From assembly GCF_014863605.1 (NCBI RefSeq), contig NZ_CP062252.1, forward strand, positions 372,001 through 436,000: a stretch of 64,000 bases of DNA. Reading direction: 5' to 3'. Source of the stretch: Pseudomonas allokribbensis. GTDB lineage: Bacteria; Pseudomonadota; Gammaproteobacteria; Pseudomonadales; Pseudomonadaceae. Positions 26,708 to 34,686 of the stretch are shown one piece after another (position 1 is the stretch's first letter; each line of letters begins with the position of its first letter). The notes beneath the pieces are model-generated. The model saw only the letters and a program-made list of their open reading frames with translations, was not told where the DNA came from and ran no database searches. Position numbers and translations under genes: made by a program.

Positions 26708-27146
26708 GCACGGCTCCGAAGGTAAAGATGACGCGCATTCTACGCCGCAAGCCGACCCGCGTTCGAAACTATTCCCGCGGGTGATGGCGTCGCTGGCGAT
26801 CGTCGGTGTGATGGTCGGGATGATGATCGGCCGTTTGACCACGCCTGACCCGAGCGTCTTGCAGCAGGTCGAGGTGATCGATGGCGGTCTGGCGGTCTGG
26901 TTCAACAACGAGCCGAAGCTGCACGGCGAGATCGTCGATGGCAGCGTTGCGCTGTTGTTCGAGGCCGAAGGGAAGGCGCAGAAGGGCCAGCTCAAGCTCA
27001 ACGGCAAGGACGTGAACTGGCGGACGCGATTGAGTGATGGGGGCCTGTTGCTGACGCTGGTAGCAGCGCGCCCGCTGCAAGGGGAGTGGGCCGGCAGCAA
27101 GGTCGATGACCGCTGGCGGCTGGAGATCCATCTCCGGGAGCAATAA
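26706..27146 (+). CDS. Single-pass membrane protein, hypothetical
   Basis: The 146-residue protein has a hydrophilic start (MHGSEGKDDAHSTPQADPRS), one membrane helix (VMASLAIVGVMVGMMIGRL) and a periplasmic beta-rich part (VEVIDGGLAVWFNNEPKL, GSVALLFEAEGKAQKGQL, LLLTLVAARPLQGEW). No named family is recognised; the tail resembles small fold repeats of cell-envelope proteins. Its ATG overlaps that of trmL on the opposite strand. Its stop is at the 3' end of the converging NrsZ-like RNA. Confidence 0.78.
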   Translation: MHGSEGKDDAHSTPQADPRSKLFPRVMASLAIVGVMVGMMIGRLTTPDPSVLQQVEVIDGGLAVWFNNEPKLHGEIVDGSVALLFEAEGKAQKGQLKLNGKDVNWRTRLSDGGLLLTLVAARPLQGEWAGSKVDDRWRLEIHLREQ

Positions 27147-27355
27147 AAGAGGGAATCCCCGGCCTGCCTGTACCAAGGTTCCCGAAACGGGCGGGCTCAT
27201 CGCATCGCGTACTGAGCCGGTGTAAAGAAGGAACCCCTGACCTGCCTGTATCAAGGGCCCCAAAAGGGTGGACTCATCGAGTCCGGTGTAAAGAGGGGAA
27301 TCCCCGGCCTGCCTGTACCAAGGCCCCCGAAAGGGTTGGTGAAACGAATCACCTG
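27145..27355 (-). ncRNA. nrsZ: NrsZ-type nitrogen-regulated small RNA
   Basis: Downstream of ntrC on the same strand lies a non-coding segment of three similar modules. The core (plus strand CCTGCCTGTAYCAAGG) recurs at 27163-27178, 27241-27256 and 27308-27323, and the linker CCGGTGTAAAG recurs at 27218-27228 and 27283-27293. Each module contains C-rich/G-rich complementary stretches; a hairpin GGACTC-ATC-GAGTCC lies at 27270-27284. The 3' end shows GGGAA..TTCCC pairing followed by TCTTTTATT. A sigma-54 promoter stands at 27366-27381. In P. aeruginosa NrsZ occupies the same place, is NtrC/RpoN-activated and is processed into three similar modules; the match in location, promoter type and tripartite form is the basis of this call. 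Ends are estimates. Confidence 0.82.
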
Positions 27356-27365
27356 ATTGGGTTAT

Positions 27366-27381
27366 TGCAGGGGGCGTGCCA
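27366..27381 (-). promoter_or_regulatory. Sigma-54 promoter of the NrsZ-like RNA
   Basis: On the minus strand TGGCACGCCCCCTGCA fits TGGCACRNNNNTTGCW with one mismatch (C for the first T of TTGC). The start of transcription would be near 27355. Two GGTGCA half-sites upstream (27481-27486 and 27536-27541) could belong to NtrC sites but are incomplete. Confidence 0.78.
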
Positions 27382-27421
27382 GTTTTTATCGTTTTGAAAC
27401 AAAAAAGCCCGACACAATGAT

Positions 27422-27447
27422 GAAGGCCCCGTAATACGGGGCCTTCG
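27422..27447. terminator. Hairpin after ntrC, possible terminator
   Basis: GAAGGCCCCGTA / TACGGGGCCTTC forms a near-perfect, GC-rich stem with almost no loop. The plus-strand tail is CGTCTTTT; on the minus strand (the ntrC direction) a T-run appears only 14 bases further on. It lies between ntrC and the sRNA promoter, where a terminator for ntrBC would be expected. Confidence 0.55.
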
Positions 27448-27556
27448 TCTTTTCACCGGATGGTTTTTTCAGCGGGTTGCGGTGCAGGTCTGAGCCAGCG
27501 GCCGTGCCCGATTACGGGTCACGGTGCCTTGCGGCGGTGCAGGCGGGCGCTGAAGG

Positions 27557-28993
27557 TCAGCCTTCTTCGCCTTCGTCGTCATCCCCGCCATCGACCTTCA
27601 TTCCCAGTTCCTTGATCTTGCGGGTCAAGGTGTTCCGGCCCCAGCCCAGCAGCACGGCAGCGTCACGGCGACGCCCTGCGGTGTGCTTCAAAGCGGTCTC
27701 GATCATGATCCGTTCGAACGCCGGTACCGCGCTGTCGAGCAGGCTCGACTGGCCACGCGCCAACGCCTGATCGGCCCACTGACGCAGCGCCTGTTCCCAA
27801 TTGGTCACCGGTGCCGAGTCCTGCGGCAGGCTCAGCAATTCCGGCGGCAGGTCGCTGATGTGCACCTCGCGCCCGGACGCCATCACCGTGATCCAGCGGC
27901 AGGTGTTTTCCAGCTGACGCACGTTGCCCGGCCATGGCAGGTTTTTCAGGTATTCCTCGGTCTCGCTTTTCAGCAGCTTCGGCTCGACTGCGAGCTCTTG
28001 CGCAGCGCGGCTGAGGAAGTGCTTGGCCAGAGTCGGGATGTCTTCGCGACGGTCCGACAGGCGCGGAATGTGGATGCGGATCACGTTGAGGCGGTGGAAC
28101 AAGTCCTCACGGAATTTCCCGGCGTGAACCAGGGTTTCCAGATTCTGGTGAGTCGCGGCGATGATTCGTACATCGACCTTGACCGGCACGTGCCCGCCGA
28201 CGCGGTAGAACTCGCCGTCGGCCAGTACCCGCAGCAGTCGGGTCTGGGTGTCCGCCGGCATGTCGCCGATTTCATCGAGGAACAGCGTGCCGCCGTCAGC
28301 CTGCTCGAAACGCCCGCGACGCAGGTTGGCCGCGCCGGTGAAGGCGCCTTTCTCGTGGCCGAACAGCTCGGACTCCATCAGATCCTTCGGGATTGCCGCC
28401 ATGTTCAGCGCGATGAACGGCGAGGCCGCACGCGGGCTGTGGCGGTGCAGGGCGTGAGCCACCAGTTCTTTACCGGTGCCGGATTCGCCGTTGATCAGCA
28501 CGGTGATGTTGGAGTGGCTCAAGCGCCCGATGGCGCGAAACACTTCCTGCATCGCCGGTGCTTCGCCGATGATTTCCGGGGTGCGGGTCAGGGTCGGCGC
28601 GACTTCCAGGCCCTGTTGTTCCTGGGCGTGCTGATTGGCGCGTTTGACCAGCGACACCGCTTCGTCGACATCGAACGGTTTTGGCAGGTACTCGAAGGCA
28701 CCGCCCTGATAGGAGGCGACAGCGCTGTCCAGATCGGAGTGAGCGGTCATGATGATGACCGGCAGTCGTGGGTGTTGCTCGCGAATCCGCGCCAGAAGGT
28801 CCAGACCGCTGGCACCCGGCATGCGGATGTCGGAGATGATCACGTCCGGCTGCTGGCGCGCCAGGCGACTCATCACGCCATCGGCACTGTCGAAGCTCTG
28901 GGTGGTCATGCCTTCCTGTTGCAGGGCTTTTTCCAGGACCCAACGGATAGAACGGTCGTCATCGACGATCCACACGGTTTCACTACGGCTCAT
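27557..28993 (-). CDS. ntrC: Nitrogen regulator NtrC (NR(I))
   Basis: The 478-residue sigma-54 activator has a receiver domain (phosphoacceptor Asp55 in VIISDIRMPG), an AAA+ domain (Walker A GESGTGKELVAHALH, sigma-54-contacting GAFTGA, Walker B FLDEIGDMP) and a C-terminal Fis-type helix-turn-helix (RRRDAAVLLGWGRNTLTRKIKELGM, quoted in part). Phosphorylated by NtrB, it switches on glnA, nrsZ and other nitrogen genes from sigma-54 promoters, several of which are candidates in this window. It overlaps ntrB by four bases. Confidence 0.98.
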   Translation of the reverse strand: MSRSETVWIVDDDRSIRWVLEKALQQEGMTTQSFDSADGVMSRLARQQPDVIISDIRMPGASGLDLLARIREQHPRLPVIIMTAHSDLDSAVASYQGGAFEYLPKPFDVDEAVSLVKRANQHAQEQQGLEVAPTLTRTPEIIGEAPAMQEVFRAIGRLSHSNITVLINGESGTGKELVAHALHRHSPRAASPFIALNMAAIPKDLMESELFGHEKGAFTGAANLRRGRFEQADGGTLFLDEIGDMPADTQTRLLRVLADGEFYRVGGHVPVKVDVRIIAATHQNLETLVHAGKFREDLFHRLNVIRIHIPRLSDRREDIPTLAKHFLSRAAQELAVEPKLLKSETEEYLKNLPWPGNVRQLENTCRWITVMASGREVHISDLPPELLSLPQDSAPVTNWEQALRQWADQALARGQSSLLDSAVPAFERIMIETALKHTAGRRRDAAVLLGWGRNTLTRKIKELGMKVDGGDDDEGEEG

Positions 28994-30075
28994 GTCGATG
29001 TGGCTCCTTGTTCCAGTGGCAGAAAGATCGAGAACGTGGTGTGGCCTGGATGGCTGTCACACTCGATCAGGCCCTGGTGCTGGCTGATGATGTTCTGGGT
29101 GATGGCCAGGCCCAGCCCGGTACCGTCCGGACGGCCGCTGACCATGGGAAAGAAAATGGTTTCCTGGAGTTCCGCCGGGATCCCCGGACCGTTGTCGATG
29201 ATCTCGATCTTGGTCACCAGGCGATGGCGGATGTGGCCAATGGTGAACTGGCGCATGGCGCGGGTGCGCAGGCTGATGCGGCCCAGGCGCAACTCGTTCT
29301 GGCTGCTGATCGCCTGCATCGCGTTGCGCACGATGTTCAGCACGGCCTGAATCATTTGCTCGCGGTCGATCAATACGTCGGGAATGCTCGGGTCGTAATC
29401 GCGTACCAGCGTGATGCAGCCCTGGCTTTCGGCCTCGACCAACTGGCAAACGCGCTCCAGTACTTCGTGGACGTTGCACAGGGCCAGCGACGGCAGTTTG
29501 TTCGAACCGAGCATGCGGTCGACCAGATTGCGCAGGCGGTCGGCCTCTTCAATGATCACGTTGGTGTAGTCGCGCAGGCTGTCTTCCGGCAGTTCCCGGG
29601 CCAGCAGTTGCGCGGCGCCACGGATGCCGCCCAGCGGGTTCTTGATCTCGTGGGCGAGGCCGCGCACCAGCATCTTGCTGGTTTCCTGCTTCGACAGTTG
29701 CGCCTCTTCCTTGGTGATCCGCAGCAAGCGGTCGCGAGGGTGAACCTCCAGCAACAGCAGGGTCGCGCCGTTGCTGAGAATCGGTGTCACCGCGTAATCC
29801 ACGGTCAGGGTCTGGCCGGTGAGGGCGGTGAGCATTGCTTCGCGCTTGGTGAACGGATGCGCCTGTTCCACCGCCTGGCGCAACGAATTGAGCGCCTCGG
29901 TGGACTCGGTGAACAGCTCACTGATGAACTGGCCATGGCTGCGCTGACCGCTGATGGCCAGCAGCATCTCCGCCGCCGGGTTCATGTACTCGAGGCGCAA
30001 TTCGGCATCGAGCAGGATGGTGGCGGTGGTCAGGTTGTCGAGCAGCAAACGGTGGAGTGCGTCGCTTATGGTCAT
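28990..30075 (-). CDS. ntrB: Nitrogen sensor kinase/phosphatase NtrB (NR(II))
   Basis: The 361-residue cytoplasmic kinase has an N-terminal PAS domain (LLLDNLTTATILLDAELRLEYMNPAAEML), an H-box with the phosphorylated His142 in RGLAHEIKNPLGGIRG, and HATPase motifs (MIQAVLNIVRNAMQA; IEIIDNGPGIP; GTGLGLAITQNI). It passes phosphate to NtrC and is controlled by PII. The start is the ATG at 30075, with GAGG five to eight bases upstream; the frame open further upstream has no coding character. In pseudomonads ntrBC is separated from glnA by the envelope genes seen here. Confidence 0.97.
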   Translation of the reverse strand: MTISDALHRLLLDNLTTATILLDAELRLEYMNPAAEMLLAISGQRSHGQFISELFTESTEALNSLRQAVEQAHPFTKREAMLTALTGQTLTVDYAVTPILSNGATLLLLEVHPRDRLLRITKEEAQLSKQETSKMLVRGLAHEIKNPLGGIRGAAQLLARELPEDSLRDYTNVIIEEADRLRNLVDRMLGSNKLPSLALCNVHEVLERVCQLVEAESQGCITLVRDYDPSIPDVLIDREQMIQAVLNIVRNAMQAISSQNELRLGRISLRTRAMRQFTIGHIRHRLVTKIEIIDNGPGIPAELQETIFFPMVSGRPDGTGLGLAITQNIISQHQGLIECDSHPGHTTFSIFLPLEQGATST

Positions 30076-30305
30076 CAGGACCTCTTTTGGAGCAAGGCGT
30101 GCGCGAGAACTAGGCGCCGATGTGTGGAAAATGCAAAAACCAAACCAAGGCTCCGAAAAGAAGCGTTCGACCCCTGAAACGGGCGTTTGACGCTCGTTTG
30201 CGTGGCGATCGGCCGGCCCTGGCGGGTACTTTCGAACCAAAATGGGTTGCAATGTGGGTACGGTGCAGACTGTTGCACCAATATAGTGCGCAAAGCTGAA
30301 CGGCG

Positions 30306-30929
30306 TTAGAAGAAACGCAGGAAGGGATTTTTCGGTTCGACGGGTTTGTCTTTCAGCGGGCATTCCGGGCGAACGCCGTAGTCTTCGGTGGTGCAGGGTT
30401 TGACCTGGCGTTTCTGTGCCAGTGAAATGCGCTGCATGTGGAACGGCTGATTGGCGGTGCGCTCGACGATGCGATCCTGCGCGTCGAGAATCTCCACCGA
30501 CAGGTTATGGCTGCCGCGATCGATATTACTCAGCGGGAACACCGGGCTAAGGCCGGGCTCGCCGGTGGCCTGGCCGTCCAGCAGCAGGCGATAGCGATGA
30601 CCTTTTTGCAGCCCCGGCTCGCTGGTGATGCTGACGATCAATTCGCCGGCGCTGCTGCGAATGGTCGCGTCCGGTTCGGGAACCAGCACCCGCAGCATGT
30701 CGTAGCGGAACAGCGGTTGCTCCGGTGATTTTTTAGCTTTGGTAATGGGCGCCGCCCCGGTCGGGTTGGAGGCCATGCGATTGCTGGTGGCCAGCGGCAC
30801 ACGCTTGGCATTGCCGCGCGGTTGATCGGTGTAGACCCGATTGCCTTGCGAATCGACATACGTGAAGACCTCGGCGGATGCGCCAAGCGCGAACAGAGCC
30901 AGACACACGGCAATCAATCCGCGAGTCAT
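30306..30929 (-). CDS. DUF4124 domain exported protein
   Basis: The 207-residue protein has a signal peptide (MTRGLIAVCLALFALGASA) followed directly by a DUF4124 motif (EVFTYVDSQGNRVYTDQPRG). The middle contains an Ig-like strand pattern (DATIRSSAGELIVSITSEPGLQKGHRYRLLLDG in pieces; SNIDRGSHNLSVEILD). It shares the same layout with the gene directly upstream, with which it overlaps by four bases, so the two are paralogues in one operon. Function is unknown; cell-envelope location is likely. Confidence 0.85.
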   Translation of the reverse strand: MTRGLIAVCLALFALGASAEVFTYVDSQGNRVYTDQPRGNAKRVPLATSNRMASNPTGAAPITKAKKSPEQPLFRYDMLRVLVPEPDATIRSSAGELIVSITSEPGLQKGHRYRLLLDGQATGEPGLSPVFPLSNIDRGSHNLSVEILDAQDRIVERTANQPFHMQRISLAQKRQVKPCTTEDYGVRPECPLKDKPVEPKNPFLRFF

Positions 30930-31435
30930 GGCTTGTGCACCCGCTGCACAGTGAAGACCACTGCCGGGCTCTGCTGAATGATCGCCTCGCCATTGATCAC
31001 CTGAACCGCCAGGCGATGGTCTCCCCGGTCAATGTTCACCAGTTGCAGGATCGGCACGTTGCTCGGCTGGCCATAAGGCGCGTCGTCCAGCAGCAGGCGC
31101 AATTGATGTGGCGGTTGCAGTCGCGGCTTGATCTGCACGCTGACGGTGAACGTGCCGTTGTTGGCGCGCAGAGCCTCTTCGGTGGGCAGGCCGGTCAGTT
31201 CCAGCACGTCATAGGCATTGCGCGCAGGCGCCCGGCTGGCCGTGTCCGACGACGGCACGCTCGGTGCCTGAGGCTGGACGCTGTTGAGCGGCGGCAACTC
31301 CACCGGCTGCGCCTTCACGCCGTCCGGCGCATGATCGCTGTACACCGTGTTGCCGCTGGCGTCGGTGTATTTGTAGATCTGCGCGCTGGCGGGCAGGGCG
31401 ATCAGCAGCAGGATGTAGAGAAAGGTGCGACCCAT
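30926..31435 (-). CDS. DUF4124 domain exported protein, paralogue
   Basis: The 169-residue protein begins with a signal peptide (MGRTFLYILLLIALPASA) and a DUF4124 motif (QIYKYTDASGNTVYSDHAPDG). It then has the same pattern as its downstream neighbour: FTVSVQIKPRLQPPHQLRLLLDD, LVNIDRGDHRLAVQVINGE and a final FTVQRVHKP. Residues YxDxxGNxVYxD in the first domain are common to both. It lies upstream of its paralogue, separated from glnA by the MORN-type gene, in the conserved glnA-to-ntrB interval of pseudomonads. No function known. Confidence 0.85.
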   Translation of the reverse strand: MGRTFLYILLLIALPASAQIYKYTDASGNTVYSDHAPDGVKAQPVELPPLNSVQPQAPSVPSSDTASRAPARNAYDVLELTGLPTEEALRANNGTFTVSVQIKPRLQPPHQLRLLLDDAPYGQPSNVPILQLVNIDRGDHRLAVQVINGEAIIQQSPAVVFTVQRVHKP

Positions 31436-31532
31436 GAAATCGACCGGAAACGAAAACGATGGGTTGCAGCATAGGCCAGGGGCGGCGGTTAGCCCAACCG
31501 GGACAACATCCGCTCACACAAGCGCCCCGGAA

Positions 31533-32822
31533 TTATTGTGAGATGCTAGGCGTAACCGCACTTTCGCGGGCGCCGGACAGGACATCGGCCTTGTAGTGCT
31601 CGATGAAGAGCAGCACACCATTGGCGTCGACTTCACGCAACTCGCCTTCCTTTTTGTCGTCAGCGAAGTGGACACTCCGGGTGTGGCCATTGTCCGCCTT
31701 GGTCACCCAGAGGCCTTCGCGTTTGCCATCGCGATATTCGCCGCGCTCGGTCGTACCGCGAACAGTCAATTCACTGGGGCCGTTGAGTTGGCCGTGGGCA
31801 TAGGTCTGGAATCCTGTGGCGACCCATTCCAATTCGTCGTAGTTGTGATGCTGCCAGCGGCCCTCGCGCAAGTCATTGTGGTAGTCGCCCTCCAGAATTT
31901 GACCATCCTGGTACAGACTCCATGGCCCCTCTCGTTTGCCCTCTACGAAATTGCCGGACTCCGAGTATTTTTCGTCTTTGGAAGACGACCACGGACCGAT
32001 GCGTACGCCTTGCTTGTAGGCCCCTTGGGCCGAGATCGATACGGAATCATAAGACACCGATTGGCCGTCTTCGCCGCCAGTGAATCTCGTCGGTTCGGTT
32101 TCCCAGGCAATACGCCTGACCCGATAGTTGTAGAGCGTGCGGTTACCCTCGACGAGGGTCTTGTCGAGCCAGCGCCAGAAGGTCACGGTGAGAAACCGGC
32201 CGTCTTTTTCCTGGTAGGTCTTCTTGAAAAAGTAGGGCTCGTCATCTGGCGTCGGGTTGCTCAGTGGGTCGTAGTACTGGCTGTAATAGCTCACCAGTTT
32301 CCCTTGGCTGAGATCGAGCTGGTCGAATTCCGGTACACCGGACTCTTCAAGGAGGAGGCTGTAGTTGAGCGGGGTGATCTGGCTCAACGCCTTCTTGATG
32401 GTCAGGGCGTCGAGCTGCTTGCGGCCTTGAGTGATACGGTCCAGCGCTGGCTGCAGTCGCGTTACACGGCTATAGAGGTGATCGTTGTCGTTGTACTTGT
32501 AGGCGTAGATCCTGTAGCCGTCGCTTTGCCGAAAAAGCACGAAGCGAGTGGGGTCTTCACTGTCGAGCGACATGAGAAAAACCGACTCGATACTCGCCTG
32601 GCCGAAGTCATCAAGCAATTGCGGACGTTCGCCCGGTGTCTCGCAACGGCAGTAATAGCCTTTGACGCCGTTCGCTTCCTTGATGAACGCCAGGGTCGTC
32701 GAGCTTTCTTGCAAGCCCTGGATCAGCGGGTGAGCCAGCGGCTTGTCTTCATAGAACTCGGCAGCGCCGGCTGTCGAGCAGGCGAGGCCGGCCATCAGGG
32801 CGATAGCCCGTAACCACTTCAT
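31533..32822 (-). CDS. Exported protein with C-terminal MORN-like repeats
   Basis: The 429-residue protein starts with a signal peptide (MKWLRAIALMAGLACSTAGA); AAGGGA lies a few bases before the ATG at 32822. The N-terminal half has no match I know. From about residue 270 short MORN-type repeats appear: GNFVEGKREGPWSLYQDGQ, EGDYHNDLREGRWQHHNYD, GEYRDGKREGLWVTKADNG, FADDKKEGELREVDANG. Similar repeats occur in bacterial envelope proteins and in the YwqK class. Location is probably periplasmic. It is separated from glnA by a terminator on the glnA side. By eye its GC content is lower than the flanking genes. Confidence 0.78.
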   Translation of the reverse strand: MKWLRAIALMAGLACSTAGAAEFYEDKPLAHPLIQGLQESSTTLAFIKEANGVKGYYCRCETPGERPQLLDDFGQASIESVFLMSLDSEDPTRFVLFRQSDGYRIYAYKYNDNDHLYSRVTRLQPALDRITQGRKQLDALTIKKALSQITPLNYSLLLEESGVPEFDQLDLSQGKLVSYYSQYYDPLSNPTPDDEPYFFKKTYQEKDGRFLTVTFWRWLDKTLVEGNRTLYNYRVRRIAWETEPTRFTGGEDGQSVSYDSVSISAQGAYKQGVRIGPWSSSKDEKYSESGNFVEGKREGPWSLYQDGQILEGDYHNDLREGRWQHHNYDELEWVATGFQTYAHGQLNGPSELTVRGTTERGEYRDGKREGLWVTKADNGHTRSVHFADDKKEGELREVDANGVLLFIEHYKADVLSGARESAVTPSISQ

Positions 32823-32890
32823 GCGAATCCCTTCGTCAAGGCGCCGGTCATGGCGCGAAAGCGGCGGATTATCCATGGATGAGCGGGCAC

Positions 32891-32923
32891 AAAAAAGGCC
32901 TCCCGAAGGAGGCCTCTCTTTTG
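32891..32923 (-). terminator. Terminator of glnA
   Basis: GGCCTCC and GGAGGCC form a 7-bp GC-rich stem with a four-base loop, followed on the minus strand by six T. It starts about 29 bases after the glnA stop. Confidence 0.85.
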
Positions 32924-32951
32924 TCACGCCGCGTAGTGCAGCGCTACCGGA

Positions 32952-34358
32952 TCAGCAGCTGTAGTACAGCTCATATTCCAGTGGGTGTACGAAGGTGCGA
33001 ACCTTGATTTCTTCTTCGGATTTCAGCGCGATGTAGGCGTCGATGAAGTCGTCGGAGAACACGCCGCCCTTGGTCAGGAACGCGCGGCCCTTGTCCAGCT
33101 CTTCCAGGGCTTCTTTCAGGCTGCCGCAAACTTGCGGGATCTCTTTCGCCTCTTCAGGCGGCAGGTCGTACAGGTTTTTGTCAGCCGCATCGCCTGGGTG
33201 GATCTTGTTCTGGATACCGTCCAGACCAGCCATCAGCAGCGCTGCGAAGGCCAGGTACGGGTTGGCAGCCGGATCCGGGAAACGTGCTTCGATACGACGG
33301 CCACGTGGGCTGTTGACGTAAGGAATACGGATCGAGGCGGAACGGTTGCGAGCCGAGTAGGCCAGCATCACCGGAGCTTCGAAACCTGGCACCAGACGCT
33401 TGTAGGAGTTGGTGGCCGGGTTGGTGAAGCCGTTCAGGGCCTTACCGTGCTTGATGATACCGCCGATGAAGTACAGGGCGGTTTCGGACAGGCCGGCATA
33501 GCCTTCGCCAGCGAAGGTGTTCTTGCCATCTTTGGCGATGGACATGTGAACGTGCATACCCGAACCGTTATCGCCGTACAGAGGCTTCGGCATGAAGGTC
33601 GCGGTGCGGCCATAGGCATCGGCCACGTTGTGTACAACGTATTTCAGAGTCTGAACTTCGTCAGCTTTCTTCACCAGGGTGTTGAACTTGACACCAATTT
33701 CGTTTTGACCGGCAGTTGCCACTTCGTGGTGGTGAACTTCAACGGTCTGACCCATCTCTTCCAGTGCGTTGCACATGGCGGTACGGATTTCGTGGTCGTG
33801 GTCGAACGGCGGAACCGGGAAGTAACCGCCTTTCACGCCTGGACGGTGGCCCTTGTTGCCGCCTTCCACGTCCTGGTCGGACATCCACGAGCCTTGCTCG
33901 GAGTAGATCTTGAACATCGAGCCGGAGATGTCGGACTTGAACTTCACTTCGTCGAAGATGAAGAACTCAGGCTCCGGACCGGCGAATACGGTGTCACCGA
34001 TACCGGTGGTCTTCAGGTATTCCTCGGCACGGTGGGCGATGGCGCGCGGGTCGCGATCGTAGCCTTGCATGGTCGACGGTTCGATGATGTCGCAGACCAG
34101 GATCAGGGTCGGCTCTTCGGTGAACGGGTCGAGAACGGCGGTTTCGTCGTCCGGCAGCAGGATCATGTCGGAGGCTTCGATGCCTTTCCAGCCAGCGATG
34201 GAGGAACCGTCGAACATCTTGCCAACTTCGAAGAAGTCGTCTTCCAGCGCATCGCGAGCCGGCATGGTCACGTGGTGCTGAGTGCCTTTGGTGTCCGTGA
34301 AGCGCAGATCAATCCACTTGACGTCATGATCTTTGATGAGTTGAACCGACTTCGACAT
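32952..34358 (-). CDS. glnA: Glutamine synthetase, type I
   Basis: The 468-residue dodecameric enzyme makes glutamine from glutamate, ammonia and ATP. Visible motifs are [17 protein letters not shown], the metal-binding [10 protein letters not shown], the ATP-site [20 protein letters not shown] (pieces) and the adenylylation loop [10 protein letters not shown] with the target tyrosine (about residue 397). Length and motifs are those of GSI-beta regulated by adenylylation. Upstream lies a sigma-54 promoter and a candidate NtrC site. GGAGGA precedes the ATG. Confidence 0.98.
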   Translation of the reverse strand: MSKSVQLIKDHDVKWIDLRFTDTKGTQHHVTMPARDALEDDFFEVGKMFDGSSIAGWKGIEASDMILLPDDETAVLDPFTEEPTLILVCDIIEPSTMQGYDRDPRAIAHRAEEYLKTTGIGDTVFAGPEPEFFIFDEVKFKSDISGSMFKIYSEQGSWMSDQDVEGGNKGHRPGVKGGYFPVPPFDHDHEIRTAMCNALEEMGQTVEVHHHEVATAGQNEIGVKFNTLVKKADEVQTLKYVVHNVADAYGRTATFMPKPLYGDNGSGMHVHMSIAKDGKNTFAGEGYAGLSETALYFIGGIIKHGKALNGFTNPATNSYKRLVPGFEAPVMLAYSARNRSASIRIPYVNSPRGRRIEARFPDPAANPYLAFAALLMAGLDGIQNKIHPGDAADKNLYDLPPEEAKEIPQVCGSLKEALEELDKGRAFLTKGGVFSDDFIDAYIALKSEEEIKVRTFVHPLEYELYYSC

Positions 34359-34454
34359 AGTGTCCTCCGGGTGGCTTAGGGCTGGTAGTGGATGCCCTTA
34401 AATGTTGGTGATGCCGGCGCGAATACTCTGCCAAGGCAACCTGCCTCACAAGGG

Positions 34455-34470
34455 AGCAAATTGCATGCCA
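34455..34470 (-). promoter_or_regulatory. Sigma-54 promoter of glnA
   Basis: On the minus strand TGGCATGCAATTTGCT fits TGGCACRNNNNTTGCW with a single mismatch (T for the C at position 6). The start of transcription is expected near 34443, giving a leader of about 85 bases. Confidence 0.88.
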
Positions 34471-34573
34471 GTGCCCCAGCATGGGTTTTTTGCCCCAAAT
34501 TCACGCTTATAAAGGTGCGAAGCGCATAAAGGGTGAAAATCTCGCCCTTTAATGTAGCGCTTTAAGTCGAAAA

Positions 34574-34590
34574 TGACCCGTTTTGGTGCA
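34574..34590. promoter_or_regulatory. Candidate NtrC-binding site upstream of glnA
   Basis: TGACCCGTTTTGGTGCA resembles the NtrC palindrome TGCACC-N5-GGTGCA: the right half GGTGCA is perfect and the left half TGACCC agrees at four of six positions. Distance to the glnA start point (about 140 bases) suits an enhancer. Confidence 0.6.
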
Positions 34591-34638
34591 TGCAAAACCT
34601 TCTGCACATTAACTGGTTAAACCTTGAGCAATTTCCGC

Positions 34639-34644
34639 TATAAT
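34639..34644 (+). promoter_or_regulatory. Candidate -10 box of thiI
   Basis: A perfect TATAAT lies 43 bases before the thiI ATG. No good -35 hexamer is seen at 17 bases upstream (GGTTAA region), so the assignment rests on the -10 only. Confidence 0.4.
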
Positions 34645-34686
34645 CCGCGCCCCCCTTTTTCGGCTGGCCCTGCGCGCGCTGTTTTC

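Larger units (their letters stand above)
34359..34686. other. Divergent regulatory region glnA / thiI
   Basis: The 328 bases contain the glnA sigma-54 promoter (34455-34470), a 17-bp candidate NtrC site (34574-34590) about 140 bases upstream of the start point, and a -10 box for thiI (34639-34644). No ORF is evident. Confidence 0.7.

Noticed and set aside
27151..27323. The three repeats as a CRISPR array or tandem satellite
   Set aside because: Repeats are irregular (78 and 67 bases apart), not followed by cas genes, and fit the NrsZ tri-module RNA with a sigma-54 promoter.
32985..34379. A 464-codon open frame antisense to glnA
   Set aside because: It exactly shadows glnA, translates to a His/Val/Gly-rich sequence with no domain, and arises from the GC-rich third positions of glnA.
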